Source of the DNA: an uncultured Celeribacter sp.
GTDB taxonomy: Bacteria; Pseudomonadota; Alphaproteobacteria; Rhodobacterales; Rhodobacteraceae
Direction: 5' to 3'
NCBI RefSeq assembly: GCF_963675965.1
Contig: NZ_OY780935.1
Span: forward strand, 1,124,001 to 1,188,000
DNA length: 64,000 nt
Part shown: one piece after another, positions 25,432 through 34,117 of the stretch
How positions within the stretch are numbered: position 1 is the stretch's first letter
How the letters are laid out: the number at the start of each line of letters is the position of its first letter
Translations under genes and position numbers: made by a program
Notes under the pieces: generated by a model
The model's input: only the letters and a program-made list of their open reading frames with translations
The model's database searches: none
What the model was told of the DNA's origin: nothing

Positions 25432-25520
25432 CCCCACGCCTGATCGGGCGACGGCGGTTCTGTCCCGTCGCCCGATCCCACCACGCACACTGAAACACGC
25501 ACCCTTTCGGGAGGCATGCT

Positions 25521-26018
25521 ATGCACGCACACGTCACGCGTCTGGCAGACGCATTCGCCATGCTTGGAGGCGCCATCCTCTTTGTCATCGTGATCGTCAC
25601 CACCACCAACACCAGCGCCTTTATTCTGGACCGCATTCTGGGGCCAATGGGCGTCAATATCTCCGGCCTGCCCGGCTATGAAGACTTCGTTCAGCTCGCC
25701 ATTTCCGGCGCTGCGCTGTTGTTTTTCCCCTTCACACAGGCCTCTCGCGGACATGTGGCCGTTGATCTGTTTGTCGCCAATGCGCCCATGCCAGTGAAAT
25801 GGCTTCTGGATCGGATGTGGCTCAGCGTCACCACCGGTGTCGCGCTCTTCCTTGCCTGGTGGATGGTGCAGGGCATGCTCGAAATCCGCTCGGATGCTGC
25901 CGAAGCCGGTGTGCTCGGCTGGCCGATCTGGCCCTTCTACCTGCCCGGCATCGCCTCGATGATCCTTTGGGCCATCGTGTCCCTCAGCCAAATGTTCGGA
26001 GACAACCGTTATGCTTGA
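25521..26018 (+). CDS. dctQ: TRAP transporter small membrane subunit (system 2)
   Basis: A 165-residue DctQ with four hydrophobic segments (about residues 12-35, 50-70, 90-112 and 128-150) and the conserved FVQLAISGAALLFFPFTQAS plus RGHVAVDLFV. GGGAGG precedes the ATG. The 3' end overlaps dctM by eight bases. The preceding 89-base gap after dctP contains a GC-rich stretch but no clear terminator. Confidence 0.9.
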   Translation: MHAHVTRLADAFAMLGGAILFVIVIVTTTNTSAFILDRILGPMGVNISGLPGYEDFVQLAISGAALLFFPFTQASRGHVAVDLFVANAPMPVKWLLDRMWLSVTTGVALFLAWWMVQGMLEIRSDAAEAGVLGWPIWPFYLPGIASMILWAIVSLSQMFGDNRYA

Positions 26019-27402
26019 TCCCATCACCATTGGGGTCGTGGGCCTCGTCATCCTTTTTGTCCTTCTGATCCTGCGCATGCCGGTCGGCATCGCCATGATC
26101 CTCGTCGGCATCGGCGGCACCTATGTGCTGTCTCTGGCGCTCCCCTATGTTCGCTTCGTGCCCTATCTGCGGCAGTTCAAAACCCTGCTGTGGGAAAATG
26201 TCGCCAGCTACGACCTCTCTGTCGTCCCGCTGTTTGTGCTGATGGGCTACATCGCCGCCGAAGCCCGGCTGTCCAGCGACCTGTTCAAAGGGCTGGAAGC
26301 CTTGCTGTCACGGCTGCGCGGTGGTGTGGCCATGGCTGCGATCGCGGCCTGCGGTGGCTTCGGCGCCGTCTGTGGCTCCTCGCTGGCGACAGCTGCGACC
26401 ATGGGAAAGGTGGCGCTGCCGGAACTCAAGGCCCTTGGCTACAAGGATCGTCTCTCGGCGGGCGCCTTGGCCGCAGGCGGCACACTCGGCATCCTGATCC
26501 CGCCGTCGGTGGCACTGGTGATCTATGCGATCATCGTCGAGGGCTCGATCCTCAAGATGTTTCAGGCGGCCGTGATCCCCGGTCTGCTGGCCGTTCTGTC
26601 CTTCATTGCCGTCATCGCCATTCTGGTCCGCGTGGACCCGTCGCTCGCGCCCGAGCCGCGCCCGATGGAACGCGACGCCCGCAACCGTGCCCTCAAACGC
26701 CTGCTGCCGGTGATCCTGATTTTCGGCGCGATCATCCTGGGGCTGGGCTTTGGCCTGTTCACACCGACGCCCGCCGCCTCCATCGGCGTCTTCCTGATCG
26801 GGGCCTATGGCTTTGCCCTGCGCGGTCTGACGGGTGAAGGACTGAACTGGGCCGGGCTCAAACGCGCCCTGCATGCCACCGCCATCACCTCGGGCATGAT
26901 CTATCTGATCCTGTTTGGCGCCGAGGTACTCAAGGGCTTTTTCACCCGCACCGGGCTGCCGCAGGCCTTGTCGGAATGGGCCGCCACCTCTGGCATGGAT
27001 CCGATGCTGGTGCTGGTGATCATGCTTGGGGTGTTCATCCTGCTGGGCTGTTTCATGGAAAGCCTCGCAATGATCCTCGTGGTGGTGCCTTTCTTCTGGC
27101 CAACGCTGATCGCACTGAACGGCGGCGATTATGTCACCGCTGAAATGGCCGCCTTTGGCATGGGCAACGAAGAGCTGAAAATCTGGTTCGGCATTCTGGC
27201 CCTCATCGTCGTGGAACTCGGGCTGATCACGCCGCCCGTGGGCCTCAACGTCTTCATCATCTCCTCGCTCGCCAAGGACACCAAGATGTCCACCATCTTC
27301 CGGGGCGTTCTGCCTTTCCTTGGCTCCGAGGTCATTCGTGTCGGCCTGATCCTGATGATCCCGGCACTCACTCTCACCGTTCCGCGCCTCATCGGCGGCT
27401 GA
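26011..27402 (+). CDS. dctM: TRAP transporter large membrane subunit (system 2)
   Basis: A 463-residue DctM permease with family signatures GAVCGSSLATAATMGKVALP, LAAGGTLGILIPPSVALVIY and GLITPPVGLNVFIISSLAKD. About a dozen membrane helices are apparent. It overlaps dctQ by eight bases, so the two are coupled. Twenty-three bases then separate it from the hydroxylase gene, and the string of good ribosome sites indicates one long operon to 31757. Confidence 0.92.
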   Translation: MLDPITIGVVGLVILFVLLILRMPVGIAMILVGIGGTYVLSLALPYVRFVPYLRQFKTLLWENVASYDLSVVPLFVLMGYIAAEARLSSDLFKGLEALLSRLRGGVAMAAIAACGGFGAVCGSSLATAATMGKVALPELKALGYKDRLSAGALAAGGTLGILIPPSVALVIYAIIVEGSILKMFQAAVIPGLLAVLSFIAVIAILVRVDPSLAPEPRPMERDARNRALKRLLPVILIFGAIILGLGFGLFTPTPAASIGVFLIGAYGFALRGLTGEGLNWAGLKRALHATAITSGMIYLILFGAEVLKGFFTRTGLPQALSEWAATSGMDPMLVLVIMLGVFILLGCFMESLAMILVVVPFFWPTLIALNGGDYVTAEMAAFGMGNEELKIWFGILALIVVELGLITPPVGLNVFIISSLAKDTKMSTIFRGVLPFLGSEVIRVGLILMIPALTLTVPRLIGG

Positions 27403-27425
27403 TCACTGAAAAAGGAGACACTCAC

Positions 27426-28646
27426 ATGTCTGATCTTCCTATCATTATTGCCGGTGGCGGCATCGGCGGCCTGGCAGCAGCCTGTGGCCTTGCCCGCAAA
27501 GGCCATCGCTCCATCGTTGTCGAGCAAGCCCCCGCGCTTGGCGAAATTGGTGCGGGCATCCAGATCGGCCCGAACGCCTTCCACTGTTTCGACTATCTCG
27601 GCGTCGGCGACGAGGCCCGCGAAAAAGCGGTCTATATAGACAAGCTGCGCCTGATGGATGCGCAAACCGCCGAAGACATCACGTCGATCCCGCTGGACGA
27701 ACCGTTCCGTGAACGCTTCAAAAACCCCTATGCCGTGGTGCACCGCGCCGACCTGCATGGCGTTCTTCTGAAATACTGTGAGGACAGCCCGCTGGTCGAC
27801 ATTCGCACCTCGCATGTGGTCGAGGGTTACGAACAGGACGGCACATCGGTGACGCTCAAGGTCAAAGACCGCGATCCGATCAAGGGATCCTTCCTGATCG
27901 GCGCCGAAGGTCTCCGCTCCCCCATCCGCAACCAGATGATCGGCGACGGTGAACCGCGCATCTCCGGCCACACAACCTATCGCTCCGTGATCCCGACCGA
28001 GCAAATGCCCGAAGACCTGCGCTGGAACGCGGCCACGCTCTGGGCCGGTCCGAAATGTCACATCGTGCATTATCCGCTCAAAGGCTGGAAAGTCTTCAAC
28101 CTCGTGGTGACCTATCACCGCGATGTGCAGGAGGCCATCGCAGGCCGCCCGGTCTCCAAGGAAGAGGTCGCGCAGGGGTTTGAGCACATCCACCCGAAAG
28201 CCCGTCAGGTCATCGAACATGGCTCCGACTGGAAGCTCTGGGTGCTCTGCGACCGCGATCCGATTTCCAACTGGGTCGACAACCGCGTGGCGCTTCTGGG
28301 CGATGCCGCCCACCCGATGCTGCAGTATTTCGCGCAGGGCGCCTGCATGGCGATGGAAGACGCCGTGGCCATGTCGCATTGCATCGAAAACTACGGCGAC
28401 AACGTCGAACGCGCGCTGCAGATCTATCAGGAAATGCGCAAGGTCCGCACCGCGCGCGTGCAGATGAATTCGCGCCTCATTGGCGAATATATCTACCACC
28501 CGGATGACGCGAAGGCCGCCGTGCGCAACCACGTCATGTCGAACATGACCCAGGACGAATGGTACGACCAGTTGAGCTGGCTCTATGGCTCCACCGGTCT
28601 CGACGACACCACCGTCAACGCGGCGATCAAGACCGCCGCCGAATAA
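27426..28646 (+). CDS. 3-hydroxybenzoate 6-hydroxylase (FAD monooxygenase)
   Basis: A 406-residue flavin aromatic hydroxylase. FAD motifs: IIAGGGIGGLAAACGLA at the N-terminus, the DG-like FLIGAEGLRSPIR and the GD motif ALLGDAAHPMLQYFAQGACM. The sequence resembles salicylate/3-hydroxybenzoate hydroxylases such as MhbM, NagX and XlnD; position just ahead of gentisate ring-cleavage genes favours para-hydroxylation of 3-hydroxybenzoate to gentisate. Salicylate 5-hydroxylation is the alternative. GGAGA lies eight bases before the ATG. Confidence 0.88.
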   Translation: MSDLPIIIAGGGIGGLAAACGLARKGHRSIVVEQAPALGEIGAGIQIGPNAFHCFDYLGVGDEAREKAVYIDKLRLMDAQTAEDITSIPLDEPFRERFKNPYAVVHRADLHGVLLKYCEDSPLVDIRTSHVVEGYEQDGTSVTLKVKDRDPIKGSFLIGAEGLRSPIRNQMIGDGEPRISGHTTYRSVIPTEQMPEDLRWNAATLWAGPKCHIVHYPLKGWKVFNLVVTYHRDVQEAIAGRPVSKEEVAQGFEHIHPKARQVIEHGSDWKLWVLCDRDPISNWVDNRVALLGDAAHPMLQYFAQGACMAMEDAVAMSHCIENYGDNVERALQIYQEMRKVRTARVQMNSRLIGEYIYHPDDAKAAVRNHVMSNMTQDEWYDQLSWLYGSTGLDDTTVNAAIKTAAE

Positions 28647-28680
28647 CCCTTTCCCAAGAAACGCAAAAAGGACACTCCCT

Positions 28681-29379
28681 ATGGCTTATGTCTTTCCTCC
28701 CGCCCCGCAGGCCACCGTGGCCGTTGACGGAACGGACGACCGTCTCCCGGTCCGCCGCATCTTCTGCGTCGGCCGCAACTACGCGGCTCACGCCCGCGAA
28801 ATGGGCAAGGACCCGGATCGCGATCCGCCCTTCTTCTTCACCAAACCAGCCGACGCTGTGGTCGAAACAGGAGAAACCGTCGCCTACCCGCCGGAAACCG
28901 AAAACTTCCATTATGAGGCCGAGCTGGTGGCAGTGATCGGCAAAGCCGGCAAGAACATCGCGGAAGACGACAGCCTGTCCCATGTCTGGGGCTATGCCGT
29001 CGGCAATGACCTGACCCGCCGCGATCTTCAGCTCAAGGCCCGCGAACAGGGGCGCCCCTGGGACTGGGGCAAGGCCTTTGACCGCTCTGCCGTCATCGGG
29101 CCGGTGTTTCCGGTCGAGAAGGTCGGCCATCCCGACACCGGCGCGATCAAGCTGACGGTGAATGGCGAGGTCAAGCAGGAAGCCGATCTGGCCGACCTCA
29201 TCTGGTCGGTGCCAGAAATCATCTCCATCCTGTCACATTCCATCGCGCTTGAGCCGGGCGACTTGATCATGACCGGCACGCCGGCGGGTGTCGGCGCCAT
29301 GGTGCCGGGCGACGTCTGCGTCGTCTCGATCGAAGGGCTCGGCTCCATCGAAACCCCGATCGGCGAACGCGAGGCCTGA
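28681..29379 (+). CDS. Fumarylpyruvate hydrolase
   Basis: A 232-residue fumarylacetoacetate-hydrolase-family enzyme that splits fumarylpyruvate into fumarate and pyruvate, the last step of the gentisate route. Metal-binding residues fall in HYEAELVAVIG (two glutamates) and GNDLTRRDLQ (aspartate), and the substrate lobe ends with IMTGTPAGVGAMVPGD. The ATG at 28681 is used; an upstream in-frame start lies inside the hydroxylase gene. Comparable to NagK of Ralstonia. Confidence 0.9.
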   Translation: MAYVFPPAPQATVAVDGTDDRLPVRRIFCVGRNYAAHAREMGKDPDRDPPFFFTKPADAVVETGETVAYPPETENFHYEAELVAVIGKAGKNIAEDDSLSHVWGYAVGNDLTRRDLQLKAREQGRPWDWGKAFDRSAVIGPVFPVEKVGHPDTGAIKLTVNGEVKQEADLADLIWSVPEIISILSHSIALEPGDLIMTGTPAGVGAMVPGDVCVVSIEGLGSIETPIGEREA

Positions 29380-29382
29380 ACC

Positions 29383-30030
29383 ATGAGCCTGAAGTTGCAC
29401 AACTTCTTTCGATCCTCCACGTCAACGCGGCTCAGAGCCGCGTTGAACCTCAAGGGGCTGGACTACGATTATATCCCTTACGTGCTGCGCGACGGAGAAA
29501 CCCGGACGCCGGAGTATCTGGAAAAAAACCCGCAGGGACTGGTGCCGACCCTTGAGAAAGAGGACGGCAGCTTTCTGACGCAATCTCTCGCCATCATGGA
29601 ATGGCTGGAGGAGACCCATCCCAAGCCTGCGCTGCTGCCCGCAGATGCCGACGGACGCGCCCGCGTGCGCGCACTGTCTTACATGATCGCCTGCGAAATC
29701 CACCCGCTCAACAACCTGCGCGTCCTGTTCCGCATTCGCGATCAGTTCGGCGCCGATGAAGAGGCCCAAAAAGAGTGGTTCACCCATTGGGTCACGATCA
29801 CGTTTGACGCGCTTGAAGCAGAGCTATCCACATCGAAAGACACCGGCATCTACTGCCATGGCGACACGCCGACCATGGCCGACTGCTGTCTCTATGCCCA
29901 GGTCTGGAACAACAAACGCTTTGGCGTGCCACTGGAAAACTGGCCGGTCATTTCGCGCATTTACGCGGACCTCGAAAAACTACCCGCAATGACCCGCGCC
30001 GCCCCGCCAAATCAGCCCGACGCGGCCTGA
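29383..30030 (+). CDS. Maleylpyruvate isomerase, glutathione (zeta GST) type
   Basis: A 215-residue zeta-class glutathione transferase: thioredoxin-fold N-domain with the active-site serine motif NFFRSSTSTRLRAAL and PQGLVPTLEKEDG, then an all-helical C-domain with GDTPTMADCCLYAQVWN. It would isomerise maleylpyruvate to fumarylpyruvate using glutathione, like NagL. Three bases follow the hydrolase stop. A second, unrelated isomerase-family protein lies at the operon end (31185-31757), which makes the pair notable. Confidence 0.9.
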   Translation: MSLKLHNFFRSSTSTRLRAALNLKGLDYDYIPYVLRDGETRTPEYLEKNPQGLVPTLEKEDGSFLTQSLAIMEWLEETHPKPALLPADADGRARVRALSYMIACEIHPLNNLRVLFRIRDQFGADEEAQKEWFTHWVTITFDALEAELSTSKDTGIYCHGDTPTMADCCLYAQVWNNKRFGVPLENWPVISRIYADLEKLPAMTRAAPPNQPDAA

Positions 30031-30078
30031 TCCCGCCGCGCCCCGCGCCCTGCCCACAGCCGAAAAAGGAGGCCACCT

Positions 30079-31185
30079 ATGATGAACGAACAGCTTGACC
30101 ACGACACCGTCAAACACGCGATGCAGCCCGAGGACACGCCCGAGCTGCGCGCCCTCTACAAAAGCTTCGAAGAGGAAAGCATCATCCCGCTCTGGACCCA
30201 GATCGGCGATCTGATGCCGGTGCATCCCAAATCCAAGGCCGTGCCGCATATCTGGAAATGGTCGACGCTCCTGCCGCTGGCGGAAAAGTCCGGCGAACTG
30301 GTGCCGGTGGGGCGCGGCGGCGAACGGCGCGCGTTGGGTCTGGCCAATCCGGGCCTCGCTCCGAATGCCTATATCTCGCCGACCATGTGGGCCGCGATCC
30401 AGTACCTTGGCCCGCGTGAAACCGCCCCCGAACACCGTCACAGCCAGAACGCCTTCCGCTTTGTGGTCGAAGGTGAAGGGGTCTGGACCGTGGTGAACGG
30501 CGATCCGGTGCGCATGTCGCGCGGGGATCTTCTGCTCACCCCCGGCTGGTGCTTCCACGGTCACCACAACGACACCGACAAGCCGATGGCCTGGATCGAT
30601 GGTCTGGACATTCCTTTCAGTCAGCAGATGGATGTCGGCTTTTTCGAATTCGGCTCCGACCGGGTGACCGATTATGCCACGCCGAATTTCTCACGCGGGG
30701 AGCGCCTGTGGTGTCACCCGGGTCTGCGCCCGCTGTCGGGTCTGCAAAACACCGTGGCCTCGCCCATCGGGGCTTATCGCTGGGAATTCACCGACCGCGC
30801 CCTGACCGAACAGCTTCTGCTCGAGGACGAGGGCCAGCCCGCCACCGTCGCCCCCGGCCATGCCGCGATCCGCTATGTGAACCCGACCACCGGCGGCGAC
30901 GTGATGTCGACGATCCGCTGCGAGTTCCACCGCCTGCGCGCGGGCACCCAAACCACGACGCGCAACGAAGTCGGTTCCACCGTGTTTCAGGTCTTTGAGG
31001 GCACCGGCGCCGTTGTCATCAACGGCGAAACCACCAAGCTGGAAAAAGGCGACATGTTCGTCGTCCCAAGCTGGGTGCCGTGGTCGCTGGAAGCGGAAAC
31101 CCAGTTCGACCTGTTCCGCTTCTCTGACGCGCCGATCATGGAGGCCCTGTCCTTCATGCGCACCAAAGTTGAGGGCCAGGACTGA
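30079..31185 (+). CDS. Gentisate 1,2-dioxygenase
   Basis: A 368-residue bicupin Fe(II) dioxygenase that opens gentisate to maleylpyruvate. The first cupin has PEHRHSQNAFRFVVEGEG (metal histidines) and the matching FHGHHND segment; the degenerate second cupin lies around residues 270-350 (STVFQVFEGTGAVVING). GGAGG is seven bases before the ATG at 30079. The stop overlaps the next start by one base (TGATG). Confidence 0.94.
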   Translation: MMNEQLDHDTVKHAMQPEDTPELRALYKSFEEESIIPLWTQIGDLMPVHPKSKAVPHIWKWSTLLPLAEKSGELVPVGRGGERRALGLANPGLAPNAYISPTMWAAIQYLGPRETAPEHRHSQNAFRFVVEGEGVWTVVNGDPVRMSRGDLLLTPGWCFHGHHNDTDKPMAWIDGLDIPFSQQMDVGFFEFGSDRVTDYATPNFSRGERLWCHPGLRPLSGLQNTVASPIGAYRWEFTDRALTEQLLLEDEGQPATVAPGHAAIRYVNPTTGGDVMSTIRCEFHRLRAGTQTTTRNEVGSTVFQVFEGTGAVVINGETTKLEKGDMFVVPSWVPWSLEAETQFDLFRFSDAPIMEALSFMRTKVEGQD

Positions 31186-31757
31186 TGTCTCTGAGCGAAA
31201 CAGACCTTGCAGCGCGCAACGCGCTGAAAGCCCGGCAAGGCAAGGGCGCGCGCTATGACGCGCCCAACGCCCCGGCGCAGGATCTGTTGCTGGCCCGGCG
31301 CGGCACCGCCTATTTCGCACGCAAGCTGATGGAACTCAGCGATGCGGCACTCTATCAGCCCTGCGCTGTTGCGGGGCTGACGCGCGCTCATATCGTCGCA
31401 AGGGTCAGCTATCAGGCGCGATTTCAGGCCCTGGCTCTGGAGGCGCTCGCCAAGGGCGAAATCTACAGCCCGCCGCGCAAGGAAAAGGAACAGCTCCCGA
31501 CGCTCGATCTGGCGGCCACCCTCCCTGCACGGGCGCTCCGCCATCTGTTCAGCCATTCCGAGGTGCACCTGAATGTCTGCTGGCGTGATCTCACCGAAGA
31601 ACAGTGGGATCAGGCCCTGACACTTGCCGACGGCACGACCACCACGCCACGGGCACTGCCGATGATGCGTGCCGAAACCGTCTGGCACGGCGCGCTCGAT
31701 CTGGGCAATGGCGCAAGGGTTGCAGAGCTACCCGCCGAAATGCGCGACCGTCTTTAG
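31185..31757 (+). CDS. Mycothiol-dependent-type maleylpyruvate isomerase family protein (DinB-like)
   Basis: A 190-residue protein resembling the actinobacterial mycothiol-dependent maleylpyruvate isomerase/DinB helical-bundle family: LMELSDAALYQPCAVAGLTR followed by AHIVARVSYQARF, then HLFSHSEVHLNV. By position His69, His124 and His128 could form the metal triad; the canonical family has a glutamate where His124 falls. Proteobacteria use glutathione and do not make mycothiol, so the thiol cofactor, if any, is unknown. One-base overlap with the dioxygenase gene ties it to gentisate breakdown. It may be a second isomerase, a metal-dependent accessory protein or a thiol-independent enzyme. Confidence 0.7.
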   Translation: MSLSETDLAARNALKARQGKGARYDAPNAPAQDLLLARRGTAYFARKLMELSDAALYQPCAVAGLTRAHIVARVSYQARFQALALEALAKGEIYSPPRKEKEQLPTLDLAATLPARALRHLFSHSEVHLNVCWRDLTEEQWDQALTLADGTTTTPRALPMMRAETVWHGALDLGNGARVAELPAEMRDRL

Positions 31758-31772
31758 GCGCTACAAACACCA

Positions 31773-31799
31773 AAACGGCGCGCCCAGGGCGCGCCGTTT
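31773..31799. terminator. Bidirectional terminator between gentisate and ggpS operons
   Basis: A perfect 12-bp stem, AAACGGCGCGCC (31773-31784) with GGCGCGCCGTTT (31788-31799), and a three-base loop. The flanking A and T runs serve both strands. It lies 16 bases after the rightward gene and 25 bases beyond the leftward ggpS stop. Confidence 0.85.
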
Positions 31800-31823
31800 C
31801 AGGCTACGTTCTCAGTCCAATTT

Positions 31824-33329
31824 TCAGGCCGCATCTTCGGGCAGCATGTCGGGCAGAACCCCGCTGCCAAAGGCCTGCATCTGATCTTCGGCCCAGAAAC
31901 GGATGTCCTGTTTCTCGACAATCCCGCGCAGGGATTTCATCCGCCCGCGCCGTTCTTCCTCGGGCATGGCCAGCGCGAATTCAATCGCCCCATCCATGGA
32001 CTTATGCGAAAACGGATTGGTCGGCACAGCCGCAGCCAGCTCGACCGCCGCCCCGGCAAATTCAGACAGCACCAAGACGCCATCTCCATCGGTGCGCGCC
32101 GCGCAGAATTCCTTGCAAACAAGGTTCATACCATCGGCCAGAGGCGTGATCCAGGCGACATCTGCCGCGCGATAGTAGGACACGAGGCTTTTGAACGGGA
32201 TCGGGCGTGAAATCAGCGCTACCGGCTGCCAGTCAAAGCTGCCATAGCGGCCATTGATCCGCCCGGCGAGCTGTTCCAGATCCTGCTGGATCTCTTCATA
32301 AGCGGTCATGTTGGAATTGGCCGCCACCGAAACATGCATCAAACGCACCTTGCCGCGCAGATCCGGACGGCTTTCCAGAAGGCGCTCAAAGCTTTCCAAC
32401 TGCTCGATGCCGCCCTTGGTGTAATCCGTGCGCCCGACCGACAGGATCAGTTTACAGTCGCCCAGCTCTTGTTTGATCTCTGCCACCCGCTTGGTAGTGT
32501 TTTCGGTCGCGACGACCTCTTCGATATAGTCGACATCGACCCCGACCGGGCTGGCTTGAAGCCGGATCGTGCGCCCTTCAAAACCCACTTCGGTCACCAC
32601 GCTCTGCTCAGACAGGGCCGAGGTTTCCGAGGCCAGTTCCGGCTTCACCTTTTCCCGTTTAAGCGTGTCCACTTCCAGAAGCGACCGGGCAGAGGACACG
32701 AAGTTGTTCACATAGCGCGGGATGTGGAAGCCCACGACATCACAGGCCAGCAGGCTCTCCAGAATTTCCTTGCGCCACGGCAGCACGTTGAAAATATCGG
32801 CATTCGGGAAGGGCGTGTGGTGGAAAAAGCTGATTTTGACATCAGGACGCAGGGTGCGCAGATAGCCCGGCACCAGCCATAGATTATAGTCATGCACCCA
32901 AACGACGGCCCCCTCGGCAGCCTCGGCCGCTGCAGCTTCGGCAAACGCCCAGTTCACCTCGCGAAAGGTCGGCCAGTCGACCGGATCGTAATTGTAGCGT
33001 TCCTTGAAGCCATGCAGGATCGGCCAGAAGGCCTCTTTCGAGGAAACATGGTAGAAACTCGTGACCTGCTCCTGCGTCAGCGGCAGGCGCGACACGCTGT
33101 ATTTGCCATATTGGTCGTCGATTTCGATGACCCGTTCAAAATCCGGATTGGCCGGATCGTCGGCGTGTTTCCAAGCCACCCAGGCGCCCTTGTCGAAGCG
33201 GCCGAAAAAACTTTTCAGCGTCGGCACGATGCCATTGGGGCTTTTGTTTTCGCGGTATTCGATTTTGCCATCGACCTCGACCTCTTCATAGGGCTGGCGA
33301 TGGTAGACGATGACGAGATTGGAAGACAT
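31824..33329 (-). CDS. ggpS: Glucosylglycerol-phosphate synthase
   Basis: A 501-residue GT20 glycosyltransferase that joins glucose from ADP-glucose to glycerol 3-phosphate, making the precursor of the compatible solute glucosylglycerol. It matches cyanobacterial GgpS from memory more closely than trehalose-6-phosphate synthase: YHRQPYEEV, SPNGIVPTLKSFF, FYHVSSKEAFWPILHGF, VWVHDYNLWLVPGYLR, FFHHTPFPNADIFNVLPWR. The C-terminal lobe has WITPLADGMNLVCKEF and LSEFAGAAVEL. AAGGAG precedes the ATG. The upstream phosphatase and gpsA complete a three-gene osmolyte pathway. OtsA is the fallback call. Confidence 0.88.
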   Translation of the reverse strand: MSSNLVIVYHRQPYEEVEVDGKIEYRENKSPNGIVPTLKSFFGRFDKGAWVAWKHADDPANPDFERVIEIDDQYGKYSVSRLPLTQEQVTSFYHVSSKEAFWPILHGFKERYNYDPVDWPTFREVNWAFAEAAAAEAAEGAVVWVHDYNLWLVPGYLRTLRPDVKISFFHHTPFPNADIFNVLPWRKEILESLLACDVVGFHIPRYVNNFVSSARSLLEVDTLKREKVKPELASETSALSEQSVVTEVGFEGRTIRLQASPVGVDVDYIEEVVATENTTKRVAEIKQELGDCKLILSVGRTDYTKGGIEQLESFERLLESRPDLRGKVRLMHVSVAANSNMTAYEEIQQDLEQLAGRINGRYGSFDWQPVALISRPIPFKSLVSYYRAADVAWITPLADGMNLVCKEFCAARTDGDGVLVLSEFAGAAVELAAAVPTNPFSHKSMDGAIEFALAMPEEERRGRMKSLRGIVEKQDIRFWAEDQMQAFGSGVLPDMLPEDAA

Positions 33330-33331
33330 AA

Positions 33332-34114
33332 TCAGTCTCCTTTCGGAATGTCGTGAAGATCAAAGGCGTCGATGGCTTCCAAAATACCGGCAGCCCCGAA
33401 GGCCTTGGCATGATAGACGGTCTCACAGCCATCCAGACGCTGTTTCAGTGCGGTTTCGGAATTGCCGACGGCCACGGCCTTGAGGCCCGACATCAGCATC
33501 GACAGATCGTTGAGCGTATCGCCTGCGGCCAGCACCCGTTCTTGCGGGATCTGCAAATGGGCCACCAGCCGCTTCAGGGACGGGCCCTTGGAGATGCCTT
33601 TGGGCAGCACATCGAAATACCGGTTGTCCGAGATCAGCCAGTCAAACCCCATGTCCTCGACCGCGGCCTTGGCGCTTTCGTCGAACTCGGCGGGGTTCAG
33701 ATCATAGCTGACACGATAGCGAAAGGCTGTCGGCTGCAGGCTCAGGCCGGGGTGATCCTTGAGCGCGTCACGCACACGCGCGCCCGCATCCTGCCAGATC
33801 TTGGCAATGTCATGCTCCAGCGCCGGGATCGGTTCCACATGGCCGTCGTCGCGCACATGGGCAATGGTGGTGCCCACATCGCCAACAACGTATTCCGGCC
33901 AGGGCAGACCCTGTTCGCGGCACATCTCCATGATGAACTCCGGATCGCGCCCGGTCACAAAGATCAGCCCCACAGTATCACGGTTGGCCTCGATCCAGTC
34001 ATAGAGCGCTTTGCGCTCGGCCTCGGTGCCACCCAGAAAGGTGCCATCCAGATCGGTGGCCAGCGTCATTCTGCGCGCGGCGATGGCCGGGCGCGGTGTT
34101 GCATGAACATTCAT
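33332..34114 (-). CDS. HAD-family phosphatase, probable glucosylglycerol-phosphate phosphatase
   Basis: A 260-residue HAD-IIB (sucrose-phosphatase-like) phosphatase. Motif I is DLDGTFLGG (about residues 21-29), motif II VTGRDPE, the motif III lysine lies in GISKGPSLKRL and motif IV is GDTLNDLSML. It should remove phosphate from glucosylglycerol phosphate made by the next gene. In several gammaproteobacteria a HAD domain of this kind is fused to the N-terminus of GgpS; here it is separate, two bases before ggpS. The cyanobacterial phosphatase belongs to a different group. GGAG inside the end of gpsA serves the ATG at 34114. Confidence 0.85.
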   Translation of the reverse strand: MNVHATPRPAIAARRMTLATDLDGTFLGGTEAERKALYDWIEANRDTVGLIFVTGRDPEFIMEMCREQGLPWPEYVVGDVGTTIAHVRDDGHVEPIPALEHDIAKIWQDAGARVRDALKDHPGLSLQPTAFRYRVSYDLNPAEFDESAKAAVEDMGFDWLISDNRYFDVLPKGISKGPSLKRLVAHLQIPQERVLAAGDTLNDLSMLMSGLKAVAVGNSETALKQRLDGCETVYHAKAFGAAGILEAIDAFDLHDIPKGD

Positions 34115-34117
34115 CGG

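Noticed and set aside
31824..33329. Trehalose-6-phosphate synthase (OtsA)
   Set aside because: Several stretches match cyanobacterial GgpS from memory better than OtsA, no OtsB follows, and gpsA in the operon supplies the GgpS acceptor.
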